Part shown: piece by piece, positions 48,592 through 56,817 of the stretch
Layout: each line of letters opens with the position of its first letter
Position numbering within the stretch: the first letter of the stretch is position 1
Assembly (NCBI GenBank): GCA_036268615.1
Contig: DATATV010000025.1
Location: forward strand, 1-64,000
Source of the DNA: DATATV01 sp036268615
GTDB lineage: Bacteria > Actinomycetota > Actinomycetes > Mycobacteriales > Pseudonocardiaceae
DNA length: 64,000 bases
Direction: 5' to 3'
The notes under the pieces: model-generated
What the model was told of the DNA's origin: nothing
The model's input: only the letters and a program-made list of their open reading frames with translations
The model's database searches: none
Made by a program: the position numbers and the translations under genes

Positions 48592-49257
48592 ATGAAGATC
48601 ATTTTGTTCGGGGCTACCGGCATGGTCGGGCAGGGGGTGCTGCGGGAGTGCCTGCTGTCTTCGCTCGTCGAGCAGGTGCTTGTCGTCGGCCGTGCTTCGG
48701 TCGGGGTCAGTGATCCCAAGCTGCGCGAGATCGTGCGTCCGGAGGTCGGTGAGCTGGCTCCGGTGGAGTCCGAACTGGTCGGGTATGACGCCTGTTTCTT
48801 CTGTTTGGGGGTGTCCTCGGTCGGTATGAACGAGGCCGACTATCGGCGGGTCACCTACGATCTGACGCTGTCGGTCGCTCGCGTGCTCGCCAGGGTGAAC
48901 CCGCAGTCCGTCTTCATCTACGTGTCGGGGGCGGGTACCGACTCCTCCGAGCGTGGGCGGTCGATGTGGGCCCGGGTGAAGGGGGCCACCGAGAACGCGG
49001 TGCGGGAGCTGCCGCTGCGGACCTACTCCTTCCGGCCGGGATACATCCAGCCGCTGCACGGGGTCACCTCGAAGACCCGGCTCTACTCACTCGTCTACCG
49101 GGTGGTCGCGCCGCTGTATCCGTTGCTGCGCCGAGTCTTTCCCCGCTACGTCAACACCACCGAAGCGATCGGCCGGGCGATGCTCGCGGTCGCCGAGCAG
49201 GGTGGGCCGAGTCGCGTTCTGACCCCGGCGGACATCAACCTGGCCGCTGACACGTGA
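48592..49257 (+). CDS. NAD(P)-binding atypical SDR (NmrA/epimerase-like)
   Basis: A protein of 221 residues. MKIILFGATGMVGQGVLREC is the Rossmann motif GATGxVG of atypical SDRs, and DACFFCLGVSSVGMNEADYR, FIYVSGAGTD and YSFRPGYIQP follow the pattern of small NAD(P)H-binding proteins of the HTATIP2/epimerase type. The usual YxxxK is absent, as in this group. The ATG at 48592 has GGAGGT 7 bases upstream. The stop codon lies inside the stem of the terminator that follows. Substrate unknown. Confidence 0.88.
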   Translation: MKIILFGATGMVGQGVLRECLLSSLVEQVLVVGRASVGVSDPKLREIVRPEVGELAPVESELVGYDACFFCLGVSSVGMNEADYRRVTYDLTLSVARVLARVNPQSVFIYVSGAGTDSSERGRSMWARVKGATENAVRELPLRTYSFRPGYIQPLHGVTSKTRLYSLVYRVVAPLYPLLRRVFPRYVNTTEAIGRAMLAVAEQGGPSRVLTPADINLAADT

Positions 49258-49296
49258 GTGGCGATGTCCGATCGGGAGGGACATCGCCACTCACGT
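49252..49296. terminator. Perfect 18-bp hairpin terminator between convergent genes
   Basis: ACGTGAGTGGCGATGTCC (49252-49269) pairs perfectly with 49279-49296 across a 9-nt loop. It contains the stop of the plus-strand gene and lies 13 bp from the stop of the minus-strand ATPase, so it serves both. It shares GAGTGGCGATG with the terminator at 32560. Confidence 0.88.
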
Positions 49297-49309
49297 ACTG
49301 TCACCCTGC

Positions 49310-51487
49310 CTAGGCGGCCGGTGACTCCATCGGCCGCTGCAACGGGAAGTGGCAGGCCGCCTGGTGTCCCTGGCCGAACAGTCGCATCTGCGGCTCCTCG
49401 ACCGCACATTTCTCCTGGGCCAGCGGACACCTCGTCCGGAACCGGCAGCCTGACGGCGGGTTGATCGGGCTGGGGATCTCGCCGGTGATGGCGACACCTT
49501 CCTTGGCCTTCTCCACCCTCGGGTCCGGGATCGGAATCGTGTTGATCAGCCCGGCCGTGTACGGGTGCGCCGCGTGGTGATAGATGTCGTCACCCGAGCC
49601 GAACTCGACCATCCGGCCCAGGTACATCACGCCGATCTCGTCCGCCAGGTACTTGACCACCGCGAGATCGTGCGAGATCACCACGTAGGACAAGCCGTGC
49701 TCGGCCTGCAATCGCTTCATCAGGTTGAGTACCTGCGCCCGGATCGACACGTCCAGCGCCGACACCGGCTCGTCCGCGACGATCACCCTCGGGTTGAGTA
49801 TCAGTGCCCTGGCCAGGCCGATGCGCTGGCGCTGGCCGCCGGAGAACTCGTGCGGGAAGCGTTCCAGGGCCCGTCGGGGCAGGCCGACCTCGTCGAGCAT
49901 GTCGTTGATCCGGGACATCTGCTCCGCCCGGCTCCCGACGCCCTGCACCTGGAGCGGTTCGCGCAGGATCGCGCTGACCCGCATCCGGGGATCGAGCGAG
50001 GCGAACGGGTCCTGGAACATCATCTGCAGGTCCCGCCGACCCCGCCGCAACTCCTTGCCGCGCAGCGCGGACACCTTGGAGCCCTCCAGGGTCACCTGGC
50101 CTTCGTCGGGCTTCTCCAGCGCGACGATCATCCGGCCGATCGTCGTCTTGCCGCAGCCGGACTCGCCGACCAGCCCGAACGTGCGACCCTGGCCCACCTG
50201 GAAGGACACCCCGGACACCGCCTTCACGCTGCCGACCCGCTTCTGCAGAATGCCCGAGGTGACCGGGAACTCCTTGACCAGGTTGTCCACCACCAGCAGC
50301 GCGCCGTTGGTGTCCGCCGTGGCGCCCGGCTCCGGTTCGGTGACCGTGGCGGTCGCCGTGGCCGGCTCGGCCTCGTCGGTCTGGATGATCTCGGCGATGT
50401 CCGCGCCGAGCGCCTCGGCCTCGCTGAGCTGGTGCAGGTCCAGCGGACCGTCCACCGGGTGCCAGCAGGCGAACAGGTGCTTGCCCACCTCGCCACCGAG
50501 CTCCGGCTCCTTCTCCCGGCACTCGTCGGTGGCCAGCGCGCAGCGGGCCGCGAACCGGCAGCCGGCCGGCGGTGCGGTCAGGTCCGGCGGCTGGCCGGCA
50601 ATGCTGTAGAGCCGCTCGGTGTTGTCCTGCTCCAGCCTCGGGATCGAGCCCAGCAGCGCCCGCGTGTACGGGTGGTGCATGTGCTCGAACAACGTCCCGG
50701 TGTCGGTCGTCTCGACGATCTCCCCGGCGTACATGACGTTGACCCGGTCGGCGTGCCCGGCCACCACACCCATGTCGTGGGTGACCAGCAGCATCGCCAT
50801 GCCCAGCCGGTCCTTCAGCCCGGACAGCAACTCCAGGATCTGCGCCTGGATGGTCACGTCCAGCGCCGTGGTCGGCTCGTCGGCGATGAGTACCTTGGGC
50901 TCGCAGGCCAGCGCGATGGCGATCATCACCCGTTGCCGCAGACCACCGGAGAGCTGGTGCGGATAGTCGCCCAGCCGCTCCTTCGGCCGTGGCAGGCCGA
51001 CCATGCCCAGTACCTCGGCCGCTCGGTCCAGCGCCGCCCTGCGGCTCAGCCCCCGGTGCAGCGAGACGCCCTCGGCCACCTGGTAGCCGATGGTCTTGGT
51101 CGGGTCCAGTGAGGTCATCGGGTCCTGGAAGACCATCGCGATCTCGTTGCCGCGGATCGCCCGCATCTCCCGGGCGGGCAGGCCGACAAGTTCCCGGCCG
51201 TCAAGTTTGACCGAGCCGCCGACGATCGCGCCGCCCGGCGGTAGCAGGCCCATGATGGACAGTCCGGTCATCGACTTTCCGCAGCCCGACTCACCGACCA
51301 GGCCCAGCGTCTCACCTGGTTCCAGGTGCAGGCTGATGCCGTCCACCGCCTGCACGTTCGACGTGCTCAGCTGGATGTGCGTGGTCAGGCCGGTGACGTC
51401 CAGCACCCGACCGGTGGACTCCTCCGGCCGCAACGGTTCTTCGGTGGGGGGAGCCTGGTTTCCAACCTGATTCGTGCTGTTCGTCAT
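49310..51487 (-). CDS. Fused double ATP-binding protein of a peptide-type importer (DppD-DppF)
   Basis: A protein of 725 residues made of two complete ATPases. The first has Walker A VGESGCGKSMTGLS at 64-77, LSGGLRQRVMIAIAL and LIADEPTTALDVTIQAQ, ending in the DppD cysteine cluster (GCRFAARCALATDEC). A linker of about 60 residues rich in Ala, Glu and Thr follows. The second has VGESGCGKTTIGRM near 438, FSGGQRQRIGLARAL and VIVADEPVSALDVSI, with its own cysteine cluster (GCRFRTRCPLAQEKC). The start overlaps the permease stop (ATGA). Such fusions fix the ATPase heterodimer. Confidence 0.95.
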   Translation of the reverse strand: MTNSTNQVGNQAPPTEEPLRPEESTGRVLDVTGLTTHIQLSTSNVQAVDGISLHLEPGETLGLVGESGCGKSMTGLSIMGLLPPGGAIVGGSVKLDGRELVGLPAREMRAIRGNEIAMVFQDPMTSLDPTKTIGYQVAEGVSLHRGLSRRAALDRAAEVLGMVGLPRPKERLGDYPHQLSGGLRQRVMIAIALACEPKVLIADEPTTALDVTIQAQILELLSGLKDRLGMAMLLVTHDMGVVAGHADRVNVMYAGEIVETTDTGTLFEHMHHPYTRALLGSIPRLEQDNTERLYSIAGQPPDLTAPPAGCRFAARCALATDECREKEPELGGEVGKHLFACWHPVDGPLDLHQLSEAEALGADIAEIIQTDEAEPATATATVTEPEPGATADTNGALLVVDNLVKEFPVTSGILQKRVGSVKAVSGVSFQVGQGRTFGLVGESGCGKTTIGRMIVALEKPDEGQVTLEGSKVSALRGKELRRGRRDLQMMFQDPFASLDPRMRVSAILREPLQVQGVGSRAEQMSRINDMLDEVGLPRRALERFPHEFSGGQRQRIGLARALILNPRVIVADEPVSALDVSIRAQVLNLMKRLQAEHGLSYVVISHDLAVVKYLADEIGVMYLGRMVEFGSGDDIYHHAAHPYTAGLINTIPIPDPRVEKAKEGVAITGEIPSPINPPSGCRFRTRCPLAQEKCAVEEPQMRLFGQGHQAACHFPLQRPMESPAA

Positions 51488-52401
51488 CGCCGCCGCAACC
51501 TCACATCCAGTGCGTCCCGCAGCGCGTCGCCGATCAGGTTGCACGCCATCACCGTCAGGATCAGCAGGATGCCGACCGGGTAGATCAGCCACCAGTAACC
51601 GTTGTTCAGGTTGCCGGCGCCGTCGTAGAGCTGGTCGCCCCAGTCGGTTCCGGGGTACTGCACCCCGAAACCGAGGAAGCCCAGCGCGGACAACGCGAGG
51701 ATCGCGTCCGCCACCTGGAAGGTGATGTTCACGATCACCGTGCCCAGGGCGTTGGGGATCAGGTGCCGGGTGATCAGCCGGGACCTGGTCGCGCCCATCA
51801 CCCGCGCCGCCGAGACGAAGTCGCGCACCCGCAGGGTGAGCACCTCGCCACGGACCAGGCGCGCCGGGATCAACCAGGAGAACACACCCAGGATGATGCT
51901 CAGCGAGGTCACGTTCGAGCTGAACCGGACCGACACGATGAGTACCACGAACAGGAACGGGATCGACAGCAGCACGTCGACCACGCGCATCATCGCCGCG
52001 TCGACGATGCCGCCGGCCAACCCGGCGATCGCGCCCCACAGGGTGCCGATCACGGTCGCGATCAGCGCCGCGAACAGGCCGATCTCCAGGGAGGTCTGGC
52101 CGCCCTTCATCAGCCGGCCGAGCACGTCGAAGCCGTTGCCGTCGGTACCGAGGGGATTTCCCTGGCCCGGAGGCAGATCGGTCAGCAACAGGTTCGAGTT
52201 GAGCTGATCACTGTGGTAGAACACCGGCCCGACGAAACAGAACAGGATGAGCAGGATCAGCACGACGAAGCCGGCGACGGCCAGTTTGCTTGAGGCGAAC
52301 TCGCGCAGCGCCAGCCGCCAGCCGCTCTGCACCTTCCCGACCTCGCCGCCGTCGGGCGTGCTGTCGGGGGTGGTCGGCGCGAGAGAGTCGATTGTCGTCA
52401 T
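51484..52401 (-). CDS. ABC transporter permease (DppC type)
   Basis: A protein of 305 residues. A long cytoplasmic N-terminus precedes the first helix (AVAGFVVLILLILFCFVGPV). NPLGTDGNGFDVLGRLMKGG is the DppC signature, RDFVSAARVMGATRSRLITR near 184 the EAA loop, and LGFLGFGVQYPGTDWGDQL near 236 the late block. It starts 1 bp after the stop of the other permease gene and overlaps the fused ATPase gene by 4 bp. Confidence 0.95.
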   Translation of the reverse strand: MTTIDSLAPTTPDSTPDGGEVGKVQSGWRLALREFASSKLAVAGFVVLILLILFCFVGPVFYHSDQLNSNLLLTDLPPGQGNPLGTDGNGFDVLGRLMKGGQTSLEIGLFAALIATVIGTLWGAIAGLAGGIVDAAMMRVVDVLLSIPFLFVVLIVSVRFSSNVTSLSIILGVFSWLIPARLVRGEVLTLRVRDFVSAARVMGATRSRLITRHLIPNALGTVIVNITFQVADAILALSALGFLGFGVQYPGTDWGDQLYDGAGNLNNGYWWLIYPVGILLILTVMACNLIGDALRDALDVRLRRR

Positions 52402-52402
52402 G

Positions 52403-53353
52403 TCACACCAGCCGGATCCGGGGGTCGGCGGCAGTCAGGGCGATGTCGGCGACCAGGTTGCCGAGCACCGTGAGCACCGCGCCGACCAGCGTGTAGCCGA
52501 TCAGCACGTTGTAGTCCTCACTGCCGAGGCTCTTGAAGAACAACAAGCCGAGGCCGTTGATGTTGAAGACACCCTCGATCAGCAGATTCCCGGCCAGCAG
52601 AATCGGAATCGACAGACCGATCAGGGTGATCATCGGCAGCGCCGAGTTGCGCACCAGATGTCGGGTGAGCACCAGCCGTTCCGCGAGCCCCTTCGCTCTG
52701 GCCACCTTGATGTAGTCCTGGGCCATCACGTCGAGTGCGGCCGAACGCTGATAGCGCGAATAGGACGCGACGGCGACCGCCGTCAGCGACACGATCGGCA
52801 GGATCAGGTCCGTGAAGTGGGCCAGTGCTCCGCTCAGGGACTGGTCCTGGCCGACGTTCGCGTTCACCCAGCCAAGGCTGAGGGCGAAGATGTCGATCAG
52901 GATCAGGCCCAATAGGAAGACCGGCATCGAGTAGAGCGTGAAGGCCACCGCGGTGGCCACGTTGTCGCCGACGCTGTTGCGCTTGACCGCCTGGTAGATG
53001 CCCAGCGGGATGGCGATCAGGATCGCCAGCACCGTCGACGCTCCGGACAGGAAGGCGCTCAGTGGCGCCTTTTCCTTCAACAGCGAGACCACGGACTGGT
53101 TGAGCGAGTAGGACCAGCCGAGGTTTCCGTGGACGACCTGGCCGAGATAACTGAAGAACTGGACGATGAGCGGCCGGTCGTAACCGTTCGCGAGGTTGTA
53201 GGCCGCGACCTGTTCGGGGGTCGCCCGCAGGCCGAGGGCCGCGCGGCCGGGTGAGGGCGCGATGACGTGCAGCATGATGAAGGTGACCAGCACAACGCCG
53301 ATGAGCACGAGGATCGCGGTACCCAGCCGCCGGATGAGATAACCGGTTCGCAC
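52403..53353 (-). CDS. ABC transporter permease (DppB type)
   Basis: A protein of 316 residues with six membrane helices. LIRRLGTAILVLIGVVLVTF is the first, FFSYLGQVVHGNLGWSYSLN the periplasmic segment, and DYIKVARAKGLAERLVLTRH near 214 the EAA loop. GTG 53353 is preferred over the GTG at 53380 because the family usually starts VRxGYLIRRL. It follows the binding-protein gene by 80 bp and precedes the second permease by 1 bp. Confidence 0.93.
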   Translation of the reverse strand: MRTGYLIRRLGTAILVLIGVVLVTFIMLHVIAPSPGRAALGLRATPEQVAAYNLANGYDRPLIVQFFSYLGQVVHGNLGWSYSLNQSVVSLLKEKAPLSAFLSGASTVLAILIAIPLGIYQAVKRNSVGDNVATAVAFTLYSMPVFLLGLILIDIFALSLGWVNANVGQDQSLSGALAHFTDLILPIVSLTAVAVASYSRYQRSAALDVMAQDYIKVARAKGLAERLVLTRHLVRNSALPMITLIGLSIPILLAGNLLIEGVFNINGLGLLFFKSLGSEDYNVLIGYTLVGAVLTVLGNLVADIALTAADPRIRLV

Positions 53354-53433
53354 CGAGGGAAGTCCTTTCTGCCAACGCACCGGCAGTCCCGGTCGCGGGT
53401 TCCGCGGCCGGGACTACCGAAACGGTCGAACAC

Positions 53434-55311
53434 TCACTTCGTGAAGAACCAGTCCTGCGGGCTCAGGTAGTACTGGGTCAGGCTGGAGAAGGAGTTGGCC
53501 GGCCCGGACAGCGTCTTCTTCCAGACATAGATGTCGTCCTGGGACGGTTGGAAGATCGCTGGCAGGTTCTTGCCGAGGTAGTTCGACTCGGTGTCCAGTG
53601 CGTCGGCCTTCGGGCTGTAGATCGACGCGTTCATCAGCGAGTCCGCGGTCGGGTCGCTGTAGTCACCCTCGTTGTAGGAGCCGCCGGTGTTGAAGATGGT
53701 GCCGCCGGTCGGGTACTCCAGTCCGGTGAAGCCGCCGAAGTCGGCCATTCCCCACTGGCTCTCGGTGGACGGGGAGCTCGGGTCGTTGGCCACGTCCAGC
53801 AGCTGGTTGAAGGTGAAACCCTTCAGCGTCATGGTGATGCCCAACTGCTTGGCGGCCGACGCGAACGCGTCCACCTGCTGGGCGACCACTGCCGGCTGAT
53901 TGGCGTAGTAGAAGGTGAAGGTGAAGGGCGTGCCCGCCGGAATGCCGGCGCCGCAGTCGGTGCTGGCGGTGCCGGGGCTCTGGCAGGTCAGCACGCCGCC
54001 GACGACCTTCCAGCCGTGTGAGGTGAGCAGGGTCTTGGCCGCGTTGATGTCGTAGGCGTAGAGCGGCTTGGTGATCGCGTCGGCCGAGTACGGGCTCTTC
54101 GGCAGGGTGCCGATGGTGCTGTACTGCGGCACGGCCGCGCCCTTGAAGGCACCCTTGATCACGGCGTTCTCGTCCTGCAGGTGCGCGAGCGCCTGCCGCA
54201 CGTAGAGCTGGTTGATGATCTTGTCGAAGCTACCGGTGGTGTCCTTGAAGTTGAAGTACATGTACAGGAAGCCGGCGCTCGGCAGGCCGTAGTACGCGTA
54301 GTTGCCCTTCTTCGCCGCGCTGGCGAGCTGGGGCAGGTCGCTGAAGTCGACGTTGGCGACATCCAGCTTGCCGTCCAGCACGTCGTTCCACTCGGCGTCG
54401 GTCGAGGTGTAGGCCAACTCGTCGACCTCGGTGATCTTCGGCTTGTCCGGTCCGGTGTAGGCCGGGTTCACCACGAGGTCGGTGGCATTGGTGGACGCGT
54501 TGTAGGTCTTGATCTTGTACGCGCCGTCGACGGTCTGCCAGAGCGGGTTGGTGGCGTAGGTCGAGATCGTCGACGCCTGCTTGAACAGGTAGTCGTAGAT
54601 CGCCTTCGCGTTGGCCGGCTGGGTGAAGTCCAGGTGCGGGCCGCCTGCCGAGGAGACGTTCCAGGAGGTCGAGGGCAGCGGGACGAGGAACTGGACGAAC
54701 TCGGAGTACAGCAACCAGTCCGGGTTGTAGGTCTTGTCCAGCGTCAGTACCACGGTCTGCTGGTTGGGCGCGGTCGCGCTGGTTACGTTGTCCGGGAACT
54801 GGCCGGGCGTATAGCTGTTCAGGTTCGCCGGGCTCTCCTTGACGGCGGCCTTGCTCAGGTCGATGTCGAAGATGACGTCGTTGGCGGTGACCGGCTTGCC
54901 GTCCGACCACTTGTAGGCCGGGTTGAGGTTCAGCGTGATGGTCTTGTTGTTGTTGGCGAAGACCGGGGGCTTGGCGAGGCTCTTGCTGTAGTCCACTGCC
55001 GGGGACGAGCCGGTGACCGGGAAGTACAGCGGCCGGTACATCATGTCCATGAACGTGGCCGTGTTGTAGATCGACGAGTGCGTGCCGTCGATGACCGGGA
55101 AGATCCAGTCGGGGCCGGCGCCGGGAAATTCGGCGACGTTGACGGTGCCGCCCGTCGTCGATGAACTCGACTCCGCCGGGATGCTGCCGTAGCCGCCCTC
55201 GGAGTTCTGCTGTACGGGAGCGGAACCCCCGCTGCTACAGCCGACCAGCGCCAACGCGCCGGCCGCGCCGATCGCGGCCAGTCTGAGTCCCAACCGAATT
55301 CGCTTCACCAT
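53434..55311 (-). CDS. Peptide-type ABC substrate-binding lipoprotein
   Basis: A protein of 625 residues, longer than the common 500-550 of SBP_bac_5 proteins. The lipoprotein signal LRLAAIGAAGALALVGC puts the lipid cysteine at 25, followed by a Ser/Gly linker. Family text includes LNPAYKWSDGKPVTANDVIF near 127 and YVRQALAHLQDENAVIKGAF near 378. It is the first gene of a four-gene importer operon (binding protein, two permeases, fused ATPases). It is divergent from a TetR gene across 467 bp of AT-rich DNA; a structured leader lies before it. Confidence 0.95.
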   Translation of the reverse strand: MVKRIRLGLRLAAIGAAGALALVGCSSGGSAPVQQNSEGGYGSIPAESSSSTTGGTVNVAEFPGAGPDWIFPVIDGTHSSIYNTATFMDMMYRPLYFPVTGSSPAVDYSKSLAKPPVFANNNKTITLNLNPAYKWSDGKPVTANDVIFDIDLSKAAVKESPANLNSYTPGQFPDNVTSATAPNQQTVVLTLDKTYNPDWLLYSEFVQFLVPLPSTSWNVSSAGGPHLDFTQPANAKAIYDYLFKQASTISTYATNPLWQTVDGAYKIKTYNASTNATDLVVNPAYTGPDKPKITEVDELAYTSTDAEWNDVLDGKLDVANVDFSDLPQLASAAKKGNYAYYGLPSAGFLYMYFNFKDTTGSFDKIINQLYVRQALAHLQDENAVIKGAFKGAAVPQYSTIGTLPKSPYSADAITKPLYAYDINAAKTLLTSHGWKVVGGVLTCQSPGTASTDCGAGIPAGTPFTFTFYYANQPAVVAQQVDAFASAAKQLGITMTLKGFTFNQLLDVANDPSSPSTESQWGMADFGGFTGLEYPTGGTIFNTGGSYNEGDYSDPTADSLMNASIYSPKADALDTESNYLGKNLPAIFQPSQDDIYVWKKTLSGPANSFSSLTQYYLSPQDWFFTK

Positions 55312-55369
55312 TGTGTGGTGTCCTCACCGTTCGTCGGCTTTGCCGCGGCATTACCGGGTGTCGGGCCGT

Positions 55370-55396
55370 GCTTGCCGAACCTCTCTGACGGCAAGC
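55370..55396 (-). promoter_or_regulatory. Hairpin in the 5' leader of the importer operon
   Basis: GCTTGCCG (55370-55377) pairs with CGGCAAGC (55389-55396) across 11 nt, and outer GTCGG/CCGAC bases can extend it. If transcription starts near 55432, the leader before the binding-protein gene is about 120 nt and contains this stem. Its role (stability, attenuation) is unknown. Confidence 0.45.
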
Positions 55397-55418
55397 CTCC
55401 GACCTCACGGTAAACCGC

Positions 55419-55446
55419 TTGACAATATGTTCGGCATGGTTATACC
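55419..55446 (+). promoter_or_regulatory. Sigma-70-like promoter reading rightwards
   Basis: A perfect TTGACA (55419-55424), a 16-bp spacer and TATACC (55441-55446). It faces towards the TetR gene, 330 bp away, and overlaps the -10 of the leftward promoter. Confidence 0.5.
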
Positions 55447-55466
55447 TCGGGAAGATCGACCCTCAA
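55439..55466 (-). promoter_or_regulatory. Sigma-70-like promoter of the importer operon
   Basis: On the minus strand TTGAGG (55466-55461), a 16-bp spacer and TATAAC (55444-55439). It would start transcription near 55432, about 120 bp before the binding-protein gene. Its -10 shares bases with the rightward promoter, so the two cannot be used at once. Confidence 0.5.
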
Positions 55467-55723
55467 GGGTTTCCATGTTAACCGTGTGTTTCCTAACCGG
55501 TCATAATGGGCACGAGGAAAATTTCGGCAATAACCCCGGTTGTCAACCGTTAATATCCGTGTTCCGGAACGTTACGCAGGATTTTTCGGCGAAGTTCACG
55601 TCCGCGCGGCTGTGCTCATGGAATGTCTGGAAGGATGACGAAATCCGTTTTGTCCGGTGCTGTCGAAATTAGAATTCCGGGTAGCGGTGTCCCGACCTGC
55701 GAAGATTGCACCACTGTCGAGTT
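55467..55723. other. AT-rich intergenic DNA without a recognisable gene
   Basis: This stretch is visibly poorer in GC than the window average (runs such as AGGAAAATTTCGG and TTAATATCC). No open frame with actinomycete codon bias was found on either strand. It may hold binding sites for nucleoid-type silencers or a small RNA from the promoter at 55419; nothing specific can be named. Confidence 0.5.
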
Positions 55724-55759
55724 CGGCAACAAGATGAACTAGTATTCATCTTGTTGCCG
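55724..55759. promoter_or_regulatory. Perfect 15-bp palindrome, TetR operator
   Basis: CGGCAACAAGATGAA (55724-55738), CTAGTA, TTCATCTTGTTGCCG (55745-55759). It ends 19 bp before the TetR start and just before its GAGGAGG ribosome site. The length (36 bp, no mismatch) is enough for a TetR dimer pair and fits strict autorepression. Confidence 0.85.
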
Positions 55760-55778
55760 ATCGAGGAGGCTCTATTAC

Positions 55779-56339
55779 ATGTCGCCCCGCCAGCTCCGCG
55801 TCGATGCGGTTGCGAACCGAAAGCGGATCATGCGGGCTGCCCGAGAACAGATCATCGAACACGGTCCACAAATCGGAATGAACACTATTGCGGTCGCCGC
55901 GGGCGTCGCGGTGGGCACTCTCTACCGCAACTTCCCGACCAAGGCGGATCTGATCAGCGCGGTCAACTACGAGTACGCCGAGGAAATGGTCAGCGATATC
56001 GAGGCCACCGCGGCCCGGGTCGCCGCCGGGGCGCCGGTGCTCGCCGAGATCCGCGCAGTCGCCGCGCGGTTCGTCGAGATCAGCGCACAGAACAACGCGA
56101 TCCGGACCGCGGCCCGGGTGCTCACCGGTGGCAGTGAGTTCGGCGCGCTGGAGTCGCGCGCCAACAACGCGGTCAACGTGTTGCTCACCGTCGGCGTCGG
56201 AGCGCGGGTCCTGCGGCCGGACATCTCCATCGCCGACTTCACCCTGCTCGTCGCGACCGCCCCGGCCGACCAGCCGCCGGCCGCCCGCGCCCGCTGGCTG
56301 ACCATCGTCCTGGACGGCCTCACCACCGTCCGGGACTGA
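55779..56339 (+). CDS. TetR family transcriptional regulator
   Basis: A protein of 186 residues. The HTH is MRAAREQIIEHGPQIGMNTI with AVAAGVAVGTLYRNFPTKAD (residues about 18-56), followed by the SbtR-like C-terminal domain (RTAARVLTGGSEFGALESRA). GAGGAGG precedes the ATG. It lies behind the 15-bp palindrome and is therefore autoregulated. Divergent orientation suggests it may also affect the importer operon, but the palindrome is 290 bp from that promoter. It is convergent with the DUF1003 gene. Confidence 0.93.
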   Translation: MSPRQLRVDAVANRKRIMRAAREQIIEHGPQIGMNTIAVAAGVAVGTLYRNFPTKADLISAVNYEYAEEMVSDIEATAARVAAGAPVLAEIRAVAARFVEISAQNNAIRTAARVLTGGSEFGALESRANNAVNVLLTVGVGARVLRPDISIADFTLLVATAPADQPPAARARWLTIVLDGLTTVRD

Positions 56340-56344
56340 CTGTC

Positions 56345-56746
56345 CTATCGCGGGTCCTGCTCGATCAGCCGCCGGTGCAGTTCGGCGGTCATCGCGTGGA
56401 TGGACCGGGTGAGGTCGGTGTTGGTCCGCAGTTCGAGTTCCTGCGCGACGAAGTCGTGATCGGCTTTGGCCTGTTGGAATTCGGCCTGCCGATTCTGGCC
56501 GATCATCACGAAGGTGGACAGGAAGATCGCCTCCAACGAGACGATCAGGGTCAGCGTCGGCCAGGGGCTGGATTCGACGAACAGCATCCAGGCGGTGAAC
56601 CCGACCGCGTGCAGGTAGACGAACCACATCGACCCGGCGAACCTGGTGATCGCGTCGGCGATCCGGACCTGGACGCTGCTGGCGCGCCGGGCGAGCCGCG
56701 CCTCGACCACGGGATGGTGTTGAACGGGTCGGCTGGGCTGACTCAT
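56345..56746 (-). CDS. DUF1003 family membrane protein
   Basis: A protein of 133 residues. RIADAITRFAGSMWFVYLHA is the DUF1003 opening, then VGFTAWMLFVES as first helix, PWPTLTLIVSLEAIFLSTFV as second, and MIGQNRQAEFQQAKADHDF as the conserved cytoplasmic tail motif, followed by a charged helix. The family is of unknown function. The ATG at 56746 is used; no strong ribosome site is seen. It is divergent from the ABC ATPase gene by 71 bp. Confidence 0.88.
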   Translation of the reverse strand: MSQPSRPVQHHPVVEARLARRASSVQVRIADAITRFAGSMWFVYLHAVGFTAWMLFVESSPWPTLTLIVSLEAIFLSTFVMIGQNRQAEFQQAKADHDFVAQELELRTNTDLTRSIHAMTAELHRRLIEQDPR

Positions 56747-56817
56747 CTGGGTGGGCCTTCCTCGGGGCGGTCGCCGGTGCGGCAAGTAAACGCCGAGGCG
56801 GACGGTAACCTGCCGTC

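Noticed and set aside
55313..55672. Open frame of 119 codons in the gap before the TetR gene.
   Set aside because: Poor codon bias, no ribosome site, overlaps both promoters and the leader hairpin; no recognisable protein pattern.
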